Assembly (NCBI GenBank): GCA_022494885.1
Contig: JAGVSM010002974.1
Location: 124,001 to 188,000, forward strand
Direction of reading: 5' to 3'
DNA: 64,000 nucleotides
Source: Micrasema longulum
Taxonomy: Eukaryota; Arthropoda; Insecta; Trichoptera; Brachycentridae
This document shows positions 1 through 12,299 of this stretch, in pieces. Position numbers and translations under genes: made by a program. The notes below the pieces were generated by a model. That model was not told the origin of the DNA and searched no databases. It worked only from the letters and a program-made list of their open reading frames with translations. How positions within the stretch are numbered: the first letter of the stretch is position 1; each line of letters begins with the position of its first letter.

Positions 1-2387
1 CTTTTCAGATTCTGGGTATGATTGTAAATGCAACGACACTGGCATAAAAAGCATCGCTTAAAAACAAATAATCATTATAATCATATACAAATATAAAATA
101 GAAAAAACTATGAATAAAAAAACAATAAATTTTATGTTATGATAAAAATATGGAGATAAAATTAGACCTTTAATTTTGATATTTAATTTAAGAACAAACA
201 TGATGGATTCTATTTTAGTTGATTCAAACTATAACAGAATTCTGATATTTTGCTTTATTGCATAAAATTCAAATAAAAAAATTAATAAAATCATTGATTG
301 ATTCCATCAATATATTGATAATATTTTAATGACAAAATAAATAAGGGGATGGTAATTGATAAGGAATCGAATATATTATTTCTTATCTGGTGAAAAAAAC
401 ACGAAAAAATAATTTATTGTTGGACATGTTTAAAAAATATATTTTATGCACATATATCAGATAACCCTGAAAAAGTATAATTCTTGTTTCTATATAACTC
501 TAGGTGTCGGTTCTAACAAGCCCATAATGGAGCCTTCGCCCTGCTAATACGGACTAAGTGAACTCAAAGTCGCCGCAAGTTGTACGTAAAGAAGAATTTA
601 TTTTGTGCATAATATTAATTATTTTTATGGTATGGATGCATAATAATTTAACATTCACAATGTGAATAAATAAATCTGTTAATATGCGCCATATTTTATT
701 ACATTTTATTAATAATAAAGGCAATGCATGAAAAGTTTTATGATGTATGCATAAATAAAACAATTTGATTTGGGTTGTTCCAAAAATACTTAAAATTAAA
801 TTAATTTACAATTCGTATAGATGTCATTAAACTAGATATATTTTATTTTAAAATTACCAGATCACTTCAAAATTTAATGAAATTGTTTTAAAGATATTAA
901 AAATTAAACATCTTTTAATGTTGATAATCATTTTCTTTAATTAAATGTTACCATCCTGTGGCATTGTTAGGTTGATGAAGTAAAATATACATGATTATAA
1001 ACATTGTTTGATTTGTAATATGAAGGCAATATATTGCTAAATCCTAATGAAAAAATCACAAGAGAACCATTTTTTGTCCAAATTTCAATCATACGTCGAT
1101 GGTCAATAAATGATGAAAATAAAAAAAAAATACCTATGTACACGTAAGTATGAACCACTTCTTGTATTAAATTACAATGTTATACCTATTTGAAAACCAT
1201 TTTAAATAATAGTAGGCTCCTACAAATAATATTTTGATTGGGTGATGTTTTGATACCAGAGGAATAATTTTAAATATTTGCCCTATCTTGACTGGTACAT
1301 AATAATTTAAAAAAAGGTTATTTTCAATATAAAAATAATCCTTATTTAAAGTTGGATTTACTAGCACTAGGAAGGATTTTCATATTTTCAGCAGAGATTT
1401 TTACAATTAAGTAGGTACCTACTTAATTTTGTAAAAATAACGCGTAATAAAATTTAAGGTATTTCTTGTTTTTCAAGCAATGCATTTTCCTTTTTGGCGG
1501 AACATATCAAAGTTTTATTGGTTTACAGCTTGTTTGATAGATTAACACATGGGTTTAGATTTAGGAATATTTTTATATCTTGAGCATTTTATGTATTATG
1601 CTATACTTCAGTATTTGAATATCGTTAAGGTGAGTAAAGTGAAAATATTTCACTGTTTGAACAAGATAAAAATGATAAAAATAAACTGCGAACGTTGTAC
1701 AAGAATGTTGAAAAATATCTAATCACGTGTTTTCCATTTTACTTTTTCCATCCTAGACATTTCCAAGGCTTATGACATGTTGTAGGTTAGGTTAAGTGAA
1801 CTTACTCGCTTTGAAAGATCCCATCAATTTTATGAAATGTTTAAAAAACTGAAATTTAAGAAATATTAGTATGTCTTCAGTATAAACAAATGTACGTGCT
1901 GCTTTTCAAATTATTTTTGTCCCTGTGCGGATAAAAACATTAAAATTGATAAAACATGAAAAAATAGTTGTATAATTATGAAAATATAAAAACCTGATTT
2001 CTAAAAAATAGTTTTGCGATTTTCATAAATATGTGTAAATAAAAAGCTCCATAAAATCACTATATTCGATAAGAGTACTTTTGAAGTAATCGCAAAAATT
2101 AATCGAACTCAATTTTTATCATAAATATTTAAGTGTCTAGCACTTGAAAATTATCTTTGATAAAAAATCTAAATGCAGCAATTTGGAAGTCTGGTTTTAA
2201 AAATGCAGAAAATTGCATATGGCGAAAATAACACATTAAATAAAAAAAAAAGGTTAAATTTTATTTTTTTGTTTTAACAAATTATGTGCAAAGTACAATA
2301 TTATGTTAATTTAAAAATTACTGCCATCAGTTTGGTTAACAATATTGAGTAGGTAGGAAAAGTATTTATAGAAAAGTACTACTTTTA
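1..2387. other. AT-rich intergenic DNA, nothing recognised
   Basis: This stretch is strongly AT-rich with homopolymer runs. Short open frames on both strands have no recognisable motif or codon bias. A richer patch at about 500-590 is unique in the window and has no visible coding or RNA signature. The only distinct structure is the short perfect palindrome listed separately. Confidence 0.6.
1405..1428. repeat. 24-bp perfect palindrome
   Basis: AATTAAGTAGGT is followed directly by its reverse complement, with no spacer. The core GTAGGTACCTAC also occurs as a shorter form near 3291-3301. It may be the end or relic of a small inverted-repeat element, or chance in AT-rich DNA. Confidence 0.6.
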
Positions 2388-2592
2388 CTGTAAGTGCTAA
2401 ATTTTCTTATCATGAAAGAGGTTTCGGATTCGAATCCCGGCATGGTTGACATGTAATATTTTATTTTAACGATGCTTTTACGCTATAATATACCAAACTG
2501 ATAATTTAACCTTCGTGTTATAAAAATGATCAAGATGCGCTGTGTACCAATGCAGTGCCCTATGCACTATTAGGTGAGAAGAAGGAATGAAG
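2388..2592 (+). mobile_element. SINE-A copy, tRNA-derived, degraded head
   Basis: The tRNA-like head keeps a B box (GATTCGAATCCCGG) and the following ATGGTTGACAT. The family body follows: a segment with AGATGCGCTGTGTACCAATG, then CAGTGCCCTATGCAC, and a 3' end ending in a degenerate GAT-rich tail. It matches the better preserved copies at 13731 and 34472 along its length. The 5' A-box region is decayed. Confidence 0.75.
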
Positions 2593-2599
2593 ATAAAGA

Positions 2600-3985
2600 T
2601 GAGATAACTAATGATTCTTGACACTTAGTTCAATGTCTAATTAATTTAAAGTTCCAAAAACATCGCTAAATAATTTATTTTAATTAGTGTTTCTCAAATG
2701 AATGTTCTAAAATAAGCATGACAAATGTTTTTTTTATATGTAGATATTTCTTTTATTTTAGCTGGTAAAGTACTGGGTGATTATCGCCTCCCTGGCTCGT
2801 AAATTCTATAGGAAAATTTGCCAAGATGTAAAATGTTTACCTGGCGATTATCGCTACGCGTGTTTCCCTAATACAAGGCGCAGGCGTCAGAAAAATGGGC
2901 GCGGTGGAATTTCTGTACTTTTTCAATGTTTGCTCAAAGATAACCTCCAAAATACCACCACACTGCCATAAAGCAATATCCGTTAAATTGTCACCAAACT
3001 CGTGTATCTACAACTCAAATGTCTCTTCGTAATATAACAGCAAACACAAGAAGAGCCATTGATTGCTAGCTTTGTAAAAAAAATCAACTTTAAAGCTTCT
3101 CTAATCTTTAAATTAAATTAATTTTTGCTAGTTTCTTTTATAGATTGTTACCACACTGATTTCGTTGTGACCGATAATATTTTCGAATCAAAGAGATGAC
3201 TCCTTGATACTAGTTTTAATATAAATACTGAACTTTTATGAATTTAATTTGATTTGAGTAAGTTAATTTGAAAAATCGATTAAAATATAGTAGGTACCTA
3301 CGCAATTACGATAAAAACTGACTAGCTTCTTTGACTTTGATACCAATTCTAGGTTGTGTTGTAATATATAATTGTATGTATACAATAGTGATAAATATGT
3401 ATAGGTAATTGAAATTCATGGATTATTATAGAAGCTAGTAAGGATACAGCGAAGCTTCTCCGGGTGGGAAATTGGAAGACGGCGGCTGAGCACAGACTAG
3501 TTAAAGTTAAACTCGTTATGGGCTGTAACGCCATCAAAGAGAGAGATTATTAGAAATAAAGTAATGAGAAGGGTTTGTAACAATTTCAAAAATCCTCGAA
3601 TTCTAAATAGGTATTGCGTTTAAACCTCGGAACCTCGATGTGTAAAATGGTGACGCAAAAATACGCGAGTTTAGTTTTTTATTTGCTAAGTATTTTCACA
3701 GATCTATGATATGTACGCAATATGTCAAGTCTTCTTTCCACAATTTACGCAAGCGGAATCTTTACCTCAGTGAACGTAGATCTCGAAATTACTATTAAAA
3801 TATATTACATACAACTGTTTGAAAATAGGCGGTTAAAATGATTTCAAAATGCCGGTGACGAAAAGGTGCGATTGCAAATACATAGCTCTATGCTCTGACA
3901 TAGACAAAAATGTTTATGATGTGGTAAAAGTTAATACGATTTATGCCATTTAATAATATTTTGAAGGTAAAATGAAAATTTGATG
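2600..3985. other. Intergenic; possible RTE tail near 3440-3540
   Basis: Mostly AT-rich. Around 2770-2970 there is a more GC-balanced patch with a 64-codon open frame that I do not recognise. On the plus strand at about 3450-3540 the translation includes GNWKTAAEHR and VMGCNAI, which resembles the decayed extreme C-terminus of RTE-type retrotransposon proteins. That match is weak, so it is mentioned only as a possibility. Confidence 0.35.
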
Positions 3986-3991
3986 CTTTAA

Positions 3992-4238
3992 ATATCGGTA
4001 GTCAGATGGCAGAAACGACCATCTGTAATTTTTAAAAATATTCGAGTGAGCTGAAATACGACTCAATTTTAAGACTAACTAAAATATTTTAGTGCTGCTT
4101 TTTAATAATAAATTACCATTTTAGAATCATTAAGATGGTGTTTTTTTTGTATTTACTAAAATATTAATTTAAACTTTTGTAAACTAAAAAACAGAAAACA
4201 ATACAGATGGTCCCTTTTACCATCTGATTACCGATATT
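3992..4238. mobile_element. Non-autonomous inverted-repeat element (piggyBac-like MITE?)
   Basis: The left end ATATCGGTAGTCAGATGG is mirrored at the right end by CCATCTGATTACCGATAT. The similarity continues inward through ACCATCTGTA, giving terminal inverted repeats of about 38 bp. TTAA lies immediately outside both ends (3988-3991 and 4239-4242), as expected for piggyBac-type insertion. The interior is about 170 bp of AT-rich DNA with no coding capacity. The superfamily is inferred from TTAA alone. Confidence 0.7.
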
Positions 4239-4604
4239 TTAACAGACAATAAAAAAGGTTTTTTTATTTCATAATAATTTAAAGCGAATTATGTTGTTTA
4301 CAGCATAATTACAAAAATTGATAGCTTACATTATTAATGTTTAAAGATTTTTTTTTTGTGCATAAATATTTAAATAGTCAGAAAAATAAATATATACGGA
4401 ATACGGATTATTCTTGGTTGGTTCAGAAACCGGTCTTTAAATAATTAAATTTAGTGCATTAAAAAAATCAATTATTGTTGAATTTATTTAACGTTTGTTT
4501 TTCGCATAAAATTACTGCATTTAATAACAGCTTGGAAATTAAATTTTCGGAGACTAAAAATGGTACTTAGCTGAAATATTTTCATTAAGTGAGGGTAAAA
4601 TATT

Positions 4605-4785
4605 TATTATTCTTATTTCGTCGACCATTACTTGAAACTTCCCTCGATCCTGGGCCATTCTGATGAGCATTGCTGCATCTGGAATTCCAAACCACTGCCG
4701 AAAATTCTTAAGTCATGATGCTGTTTTACGTCCCATACCCCATCTACCCTCTGTCTTCCCTCCACTATGAGCTGTATATAATAAA
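4605..4785 (-). pseudogene. RTE-like non-LTR retrotransposon, C-terminal fragment
   Basis: On the minus strand one frame reads GRWGMGRKTAS, an in-frame stop, LKNFRQWFGIP, then AAMLIRMAQDRGKF and VMVDEIR. This is the pattern of the extreme C-terminus of RTE-type reverse transcriptase polyproteins: a basic G-R-R-x-R-G-R-x-x-x-S-W-L-x-N motif, then W-x-G and A-Q-D-R. Only about 55 codons remain, with at least one stop. The fragment ends in AT-rich sequence and nothing upstream is recognisable. Confidence 0.65.
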
Positions 4786-5534
4786 TATTACAAGATCCAT
4801 TGTTCAAAATGATTAAGTTTTTTTTTTGATAAGCTGTCTGAATTAACGAATTTCTATACTAACAACTTATTTATAAAAAGCAAATAAATTTACAAAACAA
4901 AGTATAATCAAAAGGCTTGCCTAAAATAGTTATGTTCCAGATAAAATGTGTTCTTACGTATAAATATGAATAAAAATTAAACAATGCAATGTGCCAGCGA
5001 CGATTATTTGATTAAATATTATTATGTGAAGAGTCTATAGACAGGAGTAGGTAAGTAAAGTAAAATTTTGGTAAATATTTGCCATGAAAACAAAACTTCC
5101 TTTACCATTGAGATTATGTATTAATTCAATATGTACTTACCCACTGAACGAAGTAATAAATACAAAGCACACAAATACATATATACAAATACTCTTGCTT
5201 TTCAACACGAGTCTATTACAATTAATAATACAATATTGATTTAATAATCGTAGTACCTATTCAATAGAAAATGCTTTTCAAGAAATGATACACCATTTTT
5301 TTGTTTTCCGATTATTTACGATAAAATAGGTACGATAAATACATTTCATGAGAGTTGATGATTCTTGGGATCTAAACATAAAAAAACGTTAAAATTATTG
5401 ACGGAAATACAAAATTGAATTGGTTGACAAATTTTACATGAAATTTTTTGCCCATTACACATTCTTATTTTAAAAAATTGCAAAGATAATTTTTTTTTTT
5501 TAAAGAAGTATTTGCGTTCTTATAGTTTACGCAA

Positions 5535-5690
5535 ATATTTCATTTTGATGGCCATTTTCAACGAGTTGTACGTTTAACGCACTATTAGAAAATGGGAACC
5601 AAGTTGGGGTAGAGTGGGATTCGAACCACGGACCTTCGATCCGTGAGTCCGAGACACTAGCCACGGAACCACAGCCCGATTCAAATTCAG
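5535..5690 (-). mobile_element. SINE-C copy, tRNA-derived
   Basis: Read on the minus strand this starts with a tRNA-like head: an A-box-like GTGGCTAGTGTC, an anticodon loop CTCACGG and a B box GGTTCGAATCCC. It then runs into a body with CTAATAGTG and CGTTGAAAATGGC. A second minus-strand copy at 41622-41772 shares head and body, so this is an interspersed SINE and not a functional tRNA gene. Acceptor pairing is poor. Confidence 0.7.
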
Positions 5691-5699
5691 ATTAGTTTC

Positions 5700-8530
5700 A
5701 TAAACAAATCATATCTCCGTCGTAGTACCAACATTAATTTATTCAGAAAGATTAATCAAACAAATTTCGAAAGAAAACGTTGTGAAAAAGTTATCGTAGT
5801 AAATTGATGTATGATTGTTTATAACACACAAACTGTTCATTTTTCTTATTTATGGAAATGCATATTCTGGGTTTTTTATAAGGAAATTACGTTAAATTTA
5901 AGTAGAACATTGTGTTTCTGATAACATGCTCGTTTTTTAAAATATTTACAGAATATTAGTATTAATGATTGTTTGTAGTTTGTACGTCCCTACTAAATAT
6001 TTTTTAAATCATTCAACTGAAAGAATAATGTTATCAGAACGTCATTTGCTACGAGTTTTGTAGGATAATAAATAATTTGTAAACTGATTAGATTTACGCT
6101 CATCGTGATATTATAGGAAACTACATTTTTATTTTTAATTCCGGACTAAAAAAAAACATTAATAATTTGACGTTTGACTAACAAATATGGCAAATATTTC
6201 TACCTATCTAAAAAAGGGGGAAAACATAAAAAAATAACGAGTATAAATAATAATTCTCGCAGTAGCCACGATTTGAAAACGTTGAGACAGAATACAAACT
6301 GAATAGGCTCAAAGTTAAACAAAGATTGTGACAGTTGAGAGGATGCTGAAGTGTGAATAGACAGGCATATTGCACCAGGGTCTGATGATAAACTGGTTCC
6401 TGAGTGGAGACCGAGACCTCGAGACCTCAACAAGGACGTCCACCAGTGAGATAAGTTGAATTTGACAAAGCCAGTCAATGTGGAAGACGAAATTTAAATA
6501 TGAAGTAATGGTGACACTTAAAATCTTTGAGATTTCAGTTGGGAAATTTAGCTTATATTTACCGACATTTCCACCCAAAAATGTATCTAGATTTTTGCAT
6601 GTGCTTTTACATGTGTTTTTTTAATATGCACTAGGTTTAAATGCCTGAACTATTTGTGTTTGTTAGCAGCTTCGAGTCTATAAACCCACACTCGGGATGG
6701 AATTTTAATATGTTATAATATTGATAAGGTAATAAAAATATGTAAAAATGCACACAATATCATGAATATTATGTCACGTTATTTTATGGATCGAAATTGT
6801 ACGAATACTTGTTTTTATATTTATGGGAATTTTTTTATTAAATTAAATTGAAAAATATTCTATCTCATCTCAAAATTTGAACATAAAAGATTTTAATAAA
6901 AAAAACTTTAAAATACTGTTTAACTTAAAAGGCAAAATCAATCTAAAACATCATGACAATAACGCATTATAATTTTAATTTCCTTTTGAAAAATATACCC
7001 ACACTTTCAATAGATTCACGTGTTTATTTGTAATGTTTAGATAAATAATAATTTTATGTACGAGTATTAATACGATTGAAGTGTCCAACACAGATCATTT
7101 TAAGAGGAGAAAAATTAAGTAAAATTTTATTAGAATCGTTAATGTTACCATACGATATGATTTTTAAAAACTTAATCCTGTTTAGAATAGCTTCGTCTAC
7201 ATATTATTTTCATTGCCCAATAAATCAAGTAAACATCTGCTTTTTGCTGTAGATAATGAATAAATAATTACAACAATGGTGAAGCAATTTTTCTAGCTAA
7301 TTCTGATTTGCAAATAATTTTAGTCATGCGTCATACACAAACTAATGAATTAGCTGCGAGACGAAATTGATGAATTATATAAAACAAGCTTTAAGTGCTT
7401 TTACAGCTGAGATCTCTGGGCGTAATTTGGGATGAACACCTGTCTGAAATGTTAAGAAAAAATGTATAAAAACCAGTTTATTGAAGTGACAATTCATTTT
7501 AAGATTCTAGTTGTGTTTTCAATTGTGGCATCTATGGGCATGTTAAGCAAACACTTTTGATTTTTAAAATTCCAGGTAGATAATGTTTTTACTATTTATT
7601 AATTGATTATTCGTGCAATAAAAGAAGGAAAATTTTGTTTAAGGATACAAAATGCCCACTGCCTGGTTTTTGCCATACCGTGGATAAAGATGATTTTAAT
7701 AAATTGATTTTAAAAGCGTTTGTCGAAATTAGAAGAGAAAATCTACGAGTCTTTTCGTATCGTCATTAACAAACTCTACAAAACAACGTATTTTTTTACT
7801 AAATAAACTGCTGTTGTAATTTATTTCTTAATATTTTTAATCGAAACACTTTTCCCTGACACATTTGACATAAAATTACTTTAGGTAGTCTTTAAGAGCC
7901 ATTTAAGAATAATTGTTAATATTAAGAACCATCAAAAGTATGCTATAGCAGAGAATCAAAGTAGGCTTTATCTCATTTATTTCAAGGTGAAAACTAAATC
8001 TTATCAATAAAATAAATGCAATATTATTTTTTGATTACCGCTAAATTCAACACAGAGCAAGACTTATTTCAACTTCAAAAGTAAAAATCAATAATGATTT
8101 ATTTTCCAAGCGTTTAGAATAATCAGAAATACATACGTTTATGATTCATGCAATTAATTATAATTTTTTCACCTTATATATTTCAGAAACAAGATAAAGT
8201 CGAGTATAACCCTTATCTTGGCGAAACGAAAAAATAATTTTTTACGCATTTGATGGTTGTAAAGGCTTAAAAATCCCAATAATTTTTTTGGTTTAATCAA
8301 AGTTTATTATGAATTGTGAAAAACAATTTAGAACGAAAAATACGGTAAAGCAGTTTTAACTGAATACTGTTTTACACGTATTTTAGTTCATGAGAAAAAA
8401 TGAGATCATATGTTTCCTACAGGATACATTACCGAGAAAACGGTTAACCAAGTGCCAAAACGGTTAATCATGCAAGACATCGGACCCCGATCATCAGAAA
8501 TTTAAATATTCAAATTGAGTAAAAACATTA
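5700..8530. other. AT-rich intergenic DNA, nothing recognised
   Basis: No coding frame with a recognisable motif and no paired repeat ends. The open frames near 6200-6580 on the minus strand cross a more GC-balanced patch (6340-6440), but their translations match no family I know. Confidence 0.55.
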
Positions 8531-8539
8531 TTTAAATAA

Positions 8540-8995
8540 CTCTCCTCAGATCGGTTATTGCATATGGTGGCCAATACTGGTTAATGGCCGAAAGAAATGA
8601 AAATATGTCATTAGAGCATTAAAAAGCAAAACAATTAGGAAGATATTTGGTGCTGTAAACCAAAATGGAGTGTGGAGAAGACGATTTAATCATGAATTGT
8701 AGGCACTGCAAGGCGAACCCGACATTGCACAATTGATATAAATAATTAGATTACAATGGCTGGATCATGTACACGGAATGAATGATGGTGGTACCCCCAG
8801 TAAACTTCTGAACACTACTCCGAAAGGCAGACGAAGCAGAGGCAGACCGAAATTAAGATGGCCGGGTGATGTGGAAAGTGGCATGAGAGCGATTGGCCTG
8901 ACGAACTGGAGAAGAGCCGCAGGATGCAGGGAGGAATGAAGGCAGATTCCGGAGGAGGCTAGGGTCCATAACGAGGCGTAGCGCCATTGATGATG
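8540..8995 (+). pseudogene. RTE-like non-LTR retrotransposon, C-terminal fragment
   Basis: Frame-shifted plus-strand translation gives the ordered landmarks of an RTE-type polyprotein tail: IAYGGQYW, RKIFGAVNQNGVWRRRFNHE, LQWLDHVHGMND, KGRRSRGRPKLRW, GLTNWRRAAGC and finally EARVHNEA. Known relatives have Y-G-x-E-x-W, a basic region and W-L-G-H-V-x-R-M before a G-R-P-x-x-R-W motif. Stops and frameshifts are present, so it is dead. It ends in a GAT repeat (about 8990-9000), the usual short tandem 3' tail. The minus-strand fragment at 45050 is a related copy. Confidence 0.8.
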
Positions 8996-9002
8996 ATGAT
9001 GA

Positions 9003-10835
9003 AAATATAAAGGGGATAATTAAACTAATCAAGTTTTGCGAAATTTGAGTATGACTCGGTGGATCCTGAATAAATAAATGTTTTCATTTATAGGAAAATA
9101 CAAGAATTCATATTTTTTTAATGTTCTATAGTCGACAGCTTCCAAGGCACCGTCATACGTTATTCAGTAAAGAATTAACATCTGTTAGAATGTTCGTACG
9201 ACCATTTTAGAAGAATCGTTTTGGATACTAATGGAGCGGTTTGTTTCACAGTTCACAAATTAACATGTTTAAGTAACTCCAAAATACTTCTTTTCACGCT
9301 TGTAATAATATTACGAGATTTCTTTCACGACCATGCCTCACGACGAGCTTTAATATTGATAATTGAATTAGTTTACAAAGAAGATTTTTAAAGGAAGAAA
9401 AAAACACCGAAATATGAAATTTAATATCGTTTCGTTCTCACAATTTAGTTCGATCATTTTAAAGTACATCGTACCTATTCCCGACAGCAATGGATTTTTT
9501 TTTTAAATCACCACACTAAAGAAATGCGCTACATTTTGCTATAATAAATGTCCTGGATATTGATTATTTTGGAAGAAACCGTTATATAGAGGATGACTTC
9601 GTAGTGTTGGATCAAAATTAAGGAGATATAAACTACACATCACATTGCCAGACGAAGAGGGACCGCGAGGAGAGGAATATGCGGGCTTTCCTACAAACTC
9701 CTGGGGTCGAACCAAAAGGAAAAGAAATATAAAATATATCCAGATATTTTTAAATTACCATTGAAGTGACATTAAATTGACTGACATTAAGCTGATTTCA
9801 ACGATTTCGCTATATCGTTGAATATGTTACTGGTTGACAAACGTACTTTGAAGCCAGTTGCATAAAAAAATATTGTTAAAAAATAAAATTTAAAGCTAAA
9901 TAATTGTTGCATTTTCTCCAAAGTAAAATCAAACAATTTTTTTCTCCGTCAAAGTTAACAAAATGAGCTGCATGAAAAAGTAAGATAAAACTACTATGTT
10001 CGCCCATTCTGCGCTACAATGAATAACCTTAAAGTTTGTAGAAATATTTTTTTTTTGCGCAACTGACCTTTAATTATATTAATGTACCTAATTTAATATA
10101 AATCAAAATAAAATAGAACCAATTTTCAAAAATCTGCATTAGAAATAAATGTAAATAACTAGATCAAACAATCCAGACGTTAACAAAATTAAATTAATGT
10201 ACGTTAAAAACATGTAAATGATTTTTTAAACTAATATGATAATAAAAAACAACCCATGAATGAATGAGTAGTATATTGTAAAATTTTAATAGTTTAATTT
10301 TTAAATAATCAATGAGTTATCACGATAGATATGAATGAATTTTATTGGCTCAGTCATGAAATAAATGATTTCATTTGATTTCCGATAAATAGCGTTAGAT
10401 TTATTAGGAATTTCTTAGATAAAAGTACTTCGAAGTTATATCGCGTGATTTATCTTCTATTCGCCGGTTCAATCGATCAATCAGAAATTCTAATATATTT
10501 ATGATGGTACCAAATATCCTCAACAAATATGCACGTATGAACATAATTATAGGTGAGAAAACTGGGTCACTATAACCGAACATATACAATAATCTATTGG
10601 ATCAGTTAAAAGAAGCTGTGAAGGAGAAAACGAAAGGAAAATTGGCCAAAGGTATTGGCATTATTATAATATATTATTATTATCACAGCAACGTTTCAGT
10701 GACTTGCAAATATTAAACTAATTCAAATTTGAAAAAATCGTCGAAGAAAGAAAATCATTTTCATCAATGACATTTTTTTCGGGGGTATTAATTGATTAAT
10801 TAAAAGATCTAAAAAATGTATGCCTTATAGGAATA
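9003..10835. other. AT-rich intergenic DNA, nothing recognised
   Basis: No protein motif, tRNA-like box or paired repeat end was seen. A slightly GC-richer patch at 9640-9720 carries no family signature. Confidence 0.55.
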
Positions 10836-10837
10836 TA

Positions 10838-11690
10838 CCTGTGGCTTGAATCTATAAGGGCCAATGTCAAATTATTTTAGTTACTTACCAACATTTTGTA
10901 GAGGGTTGATGTCAATTAAAACACGTGTATATTGAAATATTTTATAGACACATACATATCTGCGTCTTGGGTCTAAAAGAGCCAATATCATATTTCATTT
11001 TTTTCTAGCCAACATTTTTTCGAGGTTCAATATTTTTTTTTAAAAATAAATGTTTAGTTATTGCATAACTGCGTAAATTCAAAGGGAACACAAACCAAAA
11101 CCCCAAAATTTTGTGAGATTTAAATCGGTCATATTTTTCTTTGAGAAAAAGGCTCCCGTGGATTTTGCATTTTAAATTACCCAAATCGCACAACATCCCT
11201 TTTGGCATTTTGCGTTTTGGTGACTAACTTCAGAGCAAAACCGCCATCGCCGCCGCTTTCTGGGTGATAGTTAGCATGAAACTCCATAAGATAAATACAG
11301 TTTTAAAAGAACGCATCTAATGATATAAAAAACATAAATATTATAAGTAAGGTTATAAAAAAAAACAAAAAGTCACGTTATAAACTTTGATTGCCTCTAC
11401 GGAAATAAGACAAATTTCGATTTATTGTCCTTTTGAATTTAAGCAGCGACGTGGCAATGTTTTTAATTAACATTCGTTATCAAACATGTCGAATAATTTA
11501 TTATATTGCTTCGAAATGGCTGAAAAATAACTCTCCTCCAAAATTCCGATTTACGACATTGGCCTCTTTAGATCCAAGCTACGCTAGTTCACTATGACGG
11601 CACAGAATGGCTGAAAAATTACTCTCTTGTGTTATTGCGATTTACAAAATTGGCTTTTATACATCCAAGCCACATATTTATTAAAAAAGA
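10838..11690. mobile_element. Foldback-like element with duplicated end units
   Basis: The left side has two related units, one with GTGGCTTGAATCTATAAGGG then CCAATGTCA (about 10850) and one with CGTCTTGGGTCTAAAAGAG then CCAATATCA (about 10963). Both lead to CCAACATTTT. The right side has two units in inverted orientation, with GACATTGGCCTCTTTAGATC then CAAGC (about 11558) and ATTGGCTTTTATACATCC then AAGCCAC (about 11652), each preceded by ATGGCTGAAAAAT. An inner segment of about 400 bp separates them and has no transposase motif. Ends built of direct repeats in inverted orientation are the hallmark of foldback elements. Confidence 0.6.
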
Positions 11691-11839
11691 ACAATTTTGG
11701 CATAATTACGAATTATTTGACCTACCATCGTGAAAGCATGTAGATATATGGGCATAAAATAAAATACATCAAAATTCTAAATAATACGGTTTAAATGAAT
11801 TTTATTACATTAACATGATCTACTGTAATTTCTTGGTTC

Positions 11840-12296
11840 CATGAGGAAGTTCAGTGCTATGGGAAATTGGACAGAAAAAAAAAATTCTTACTCGCCGTAA
11901 AAAATAGAGCGTTTAATTGTTCGACGAACTTTCTCGAAAATGCATGAAAAAATTCATAAAACTGGTTTGCACAAAAATGGACTACTTTGAACGACGTCAC
12001 AAGTTCTTATAAATCAACCTATCAATGAAAGCGTTGTTAGGTGTAGTGATAGATTTCCGGTTTCTTTCTTTCTGGGAAGTAATTTTTTCAACGTTTAGTA
12101 TATTTCGACAGCTACGGGTTCTATTTTTTAATGGCAGGACGACTCACCAATGAGAACTAGTGACGTCACGGGCGGAGTAATTAAAAAATAACAAAACTTT
12201 TAAAGAATCATAGCGATGAGAATACGATACATATTGAGCTAAGTTTAATAGTCCTATAACAAATAAAAAATATGAAAAGAACCACTGAACTTCATT
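11840..12296 (+). mobile_element. Family Q element, fullest copy
   Basis: The termini are inverted repeats of GAAGTTCAGTG: 11845-11856 on the left and its complement at about 12283-12293 on the right. The interior contains GAACGACGTCACAAGTTC, then GATTTCCGGTTTC, CGACAGCTACGGG and TGACGTCACGGGCGGAGTAA. Five other copies or pieces occur at 18275, 31660, 33712, 55327 and 59415. There is no coding capacity. This copy serves as the reference for family Q. Confidence 0.75.
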
Positions 12297-12299
12297 GCA

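Noticed and set aside
5601..5681. tRNA gene on the minus strand
   Set aside because: A second copy with shared downstream body lies at 41622, and acceptor pairing is poor; called as SINE-C.
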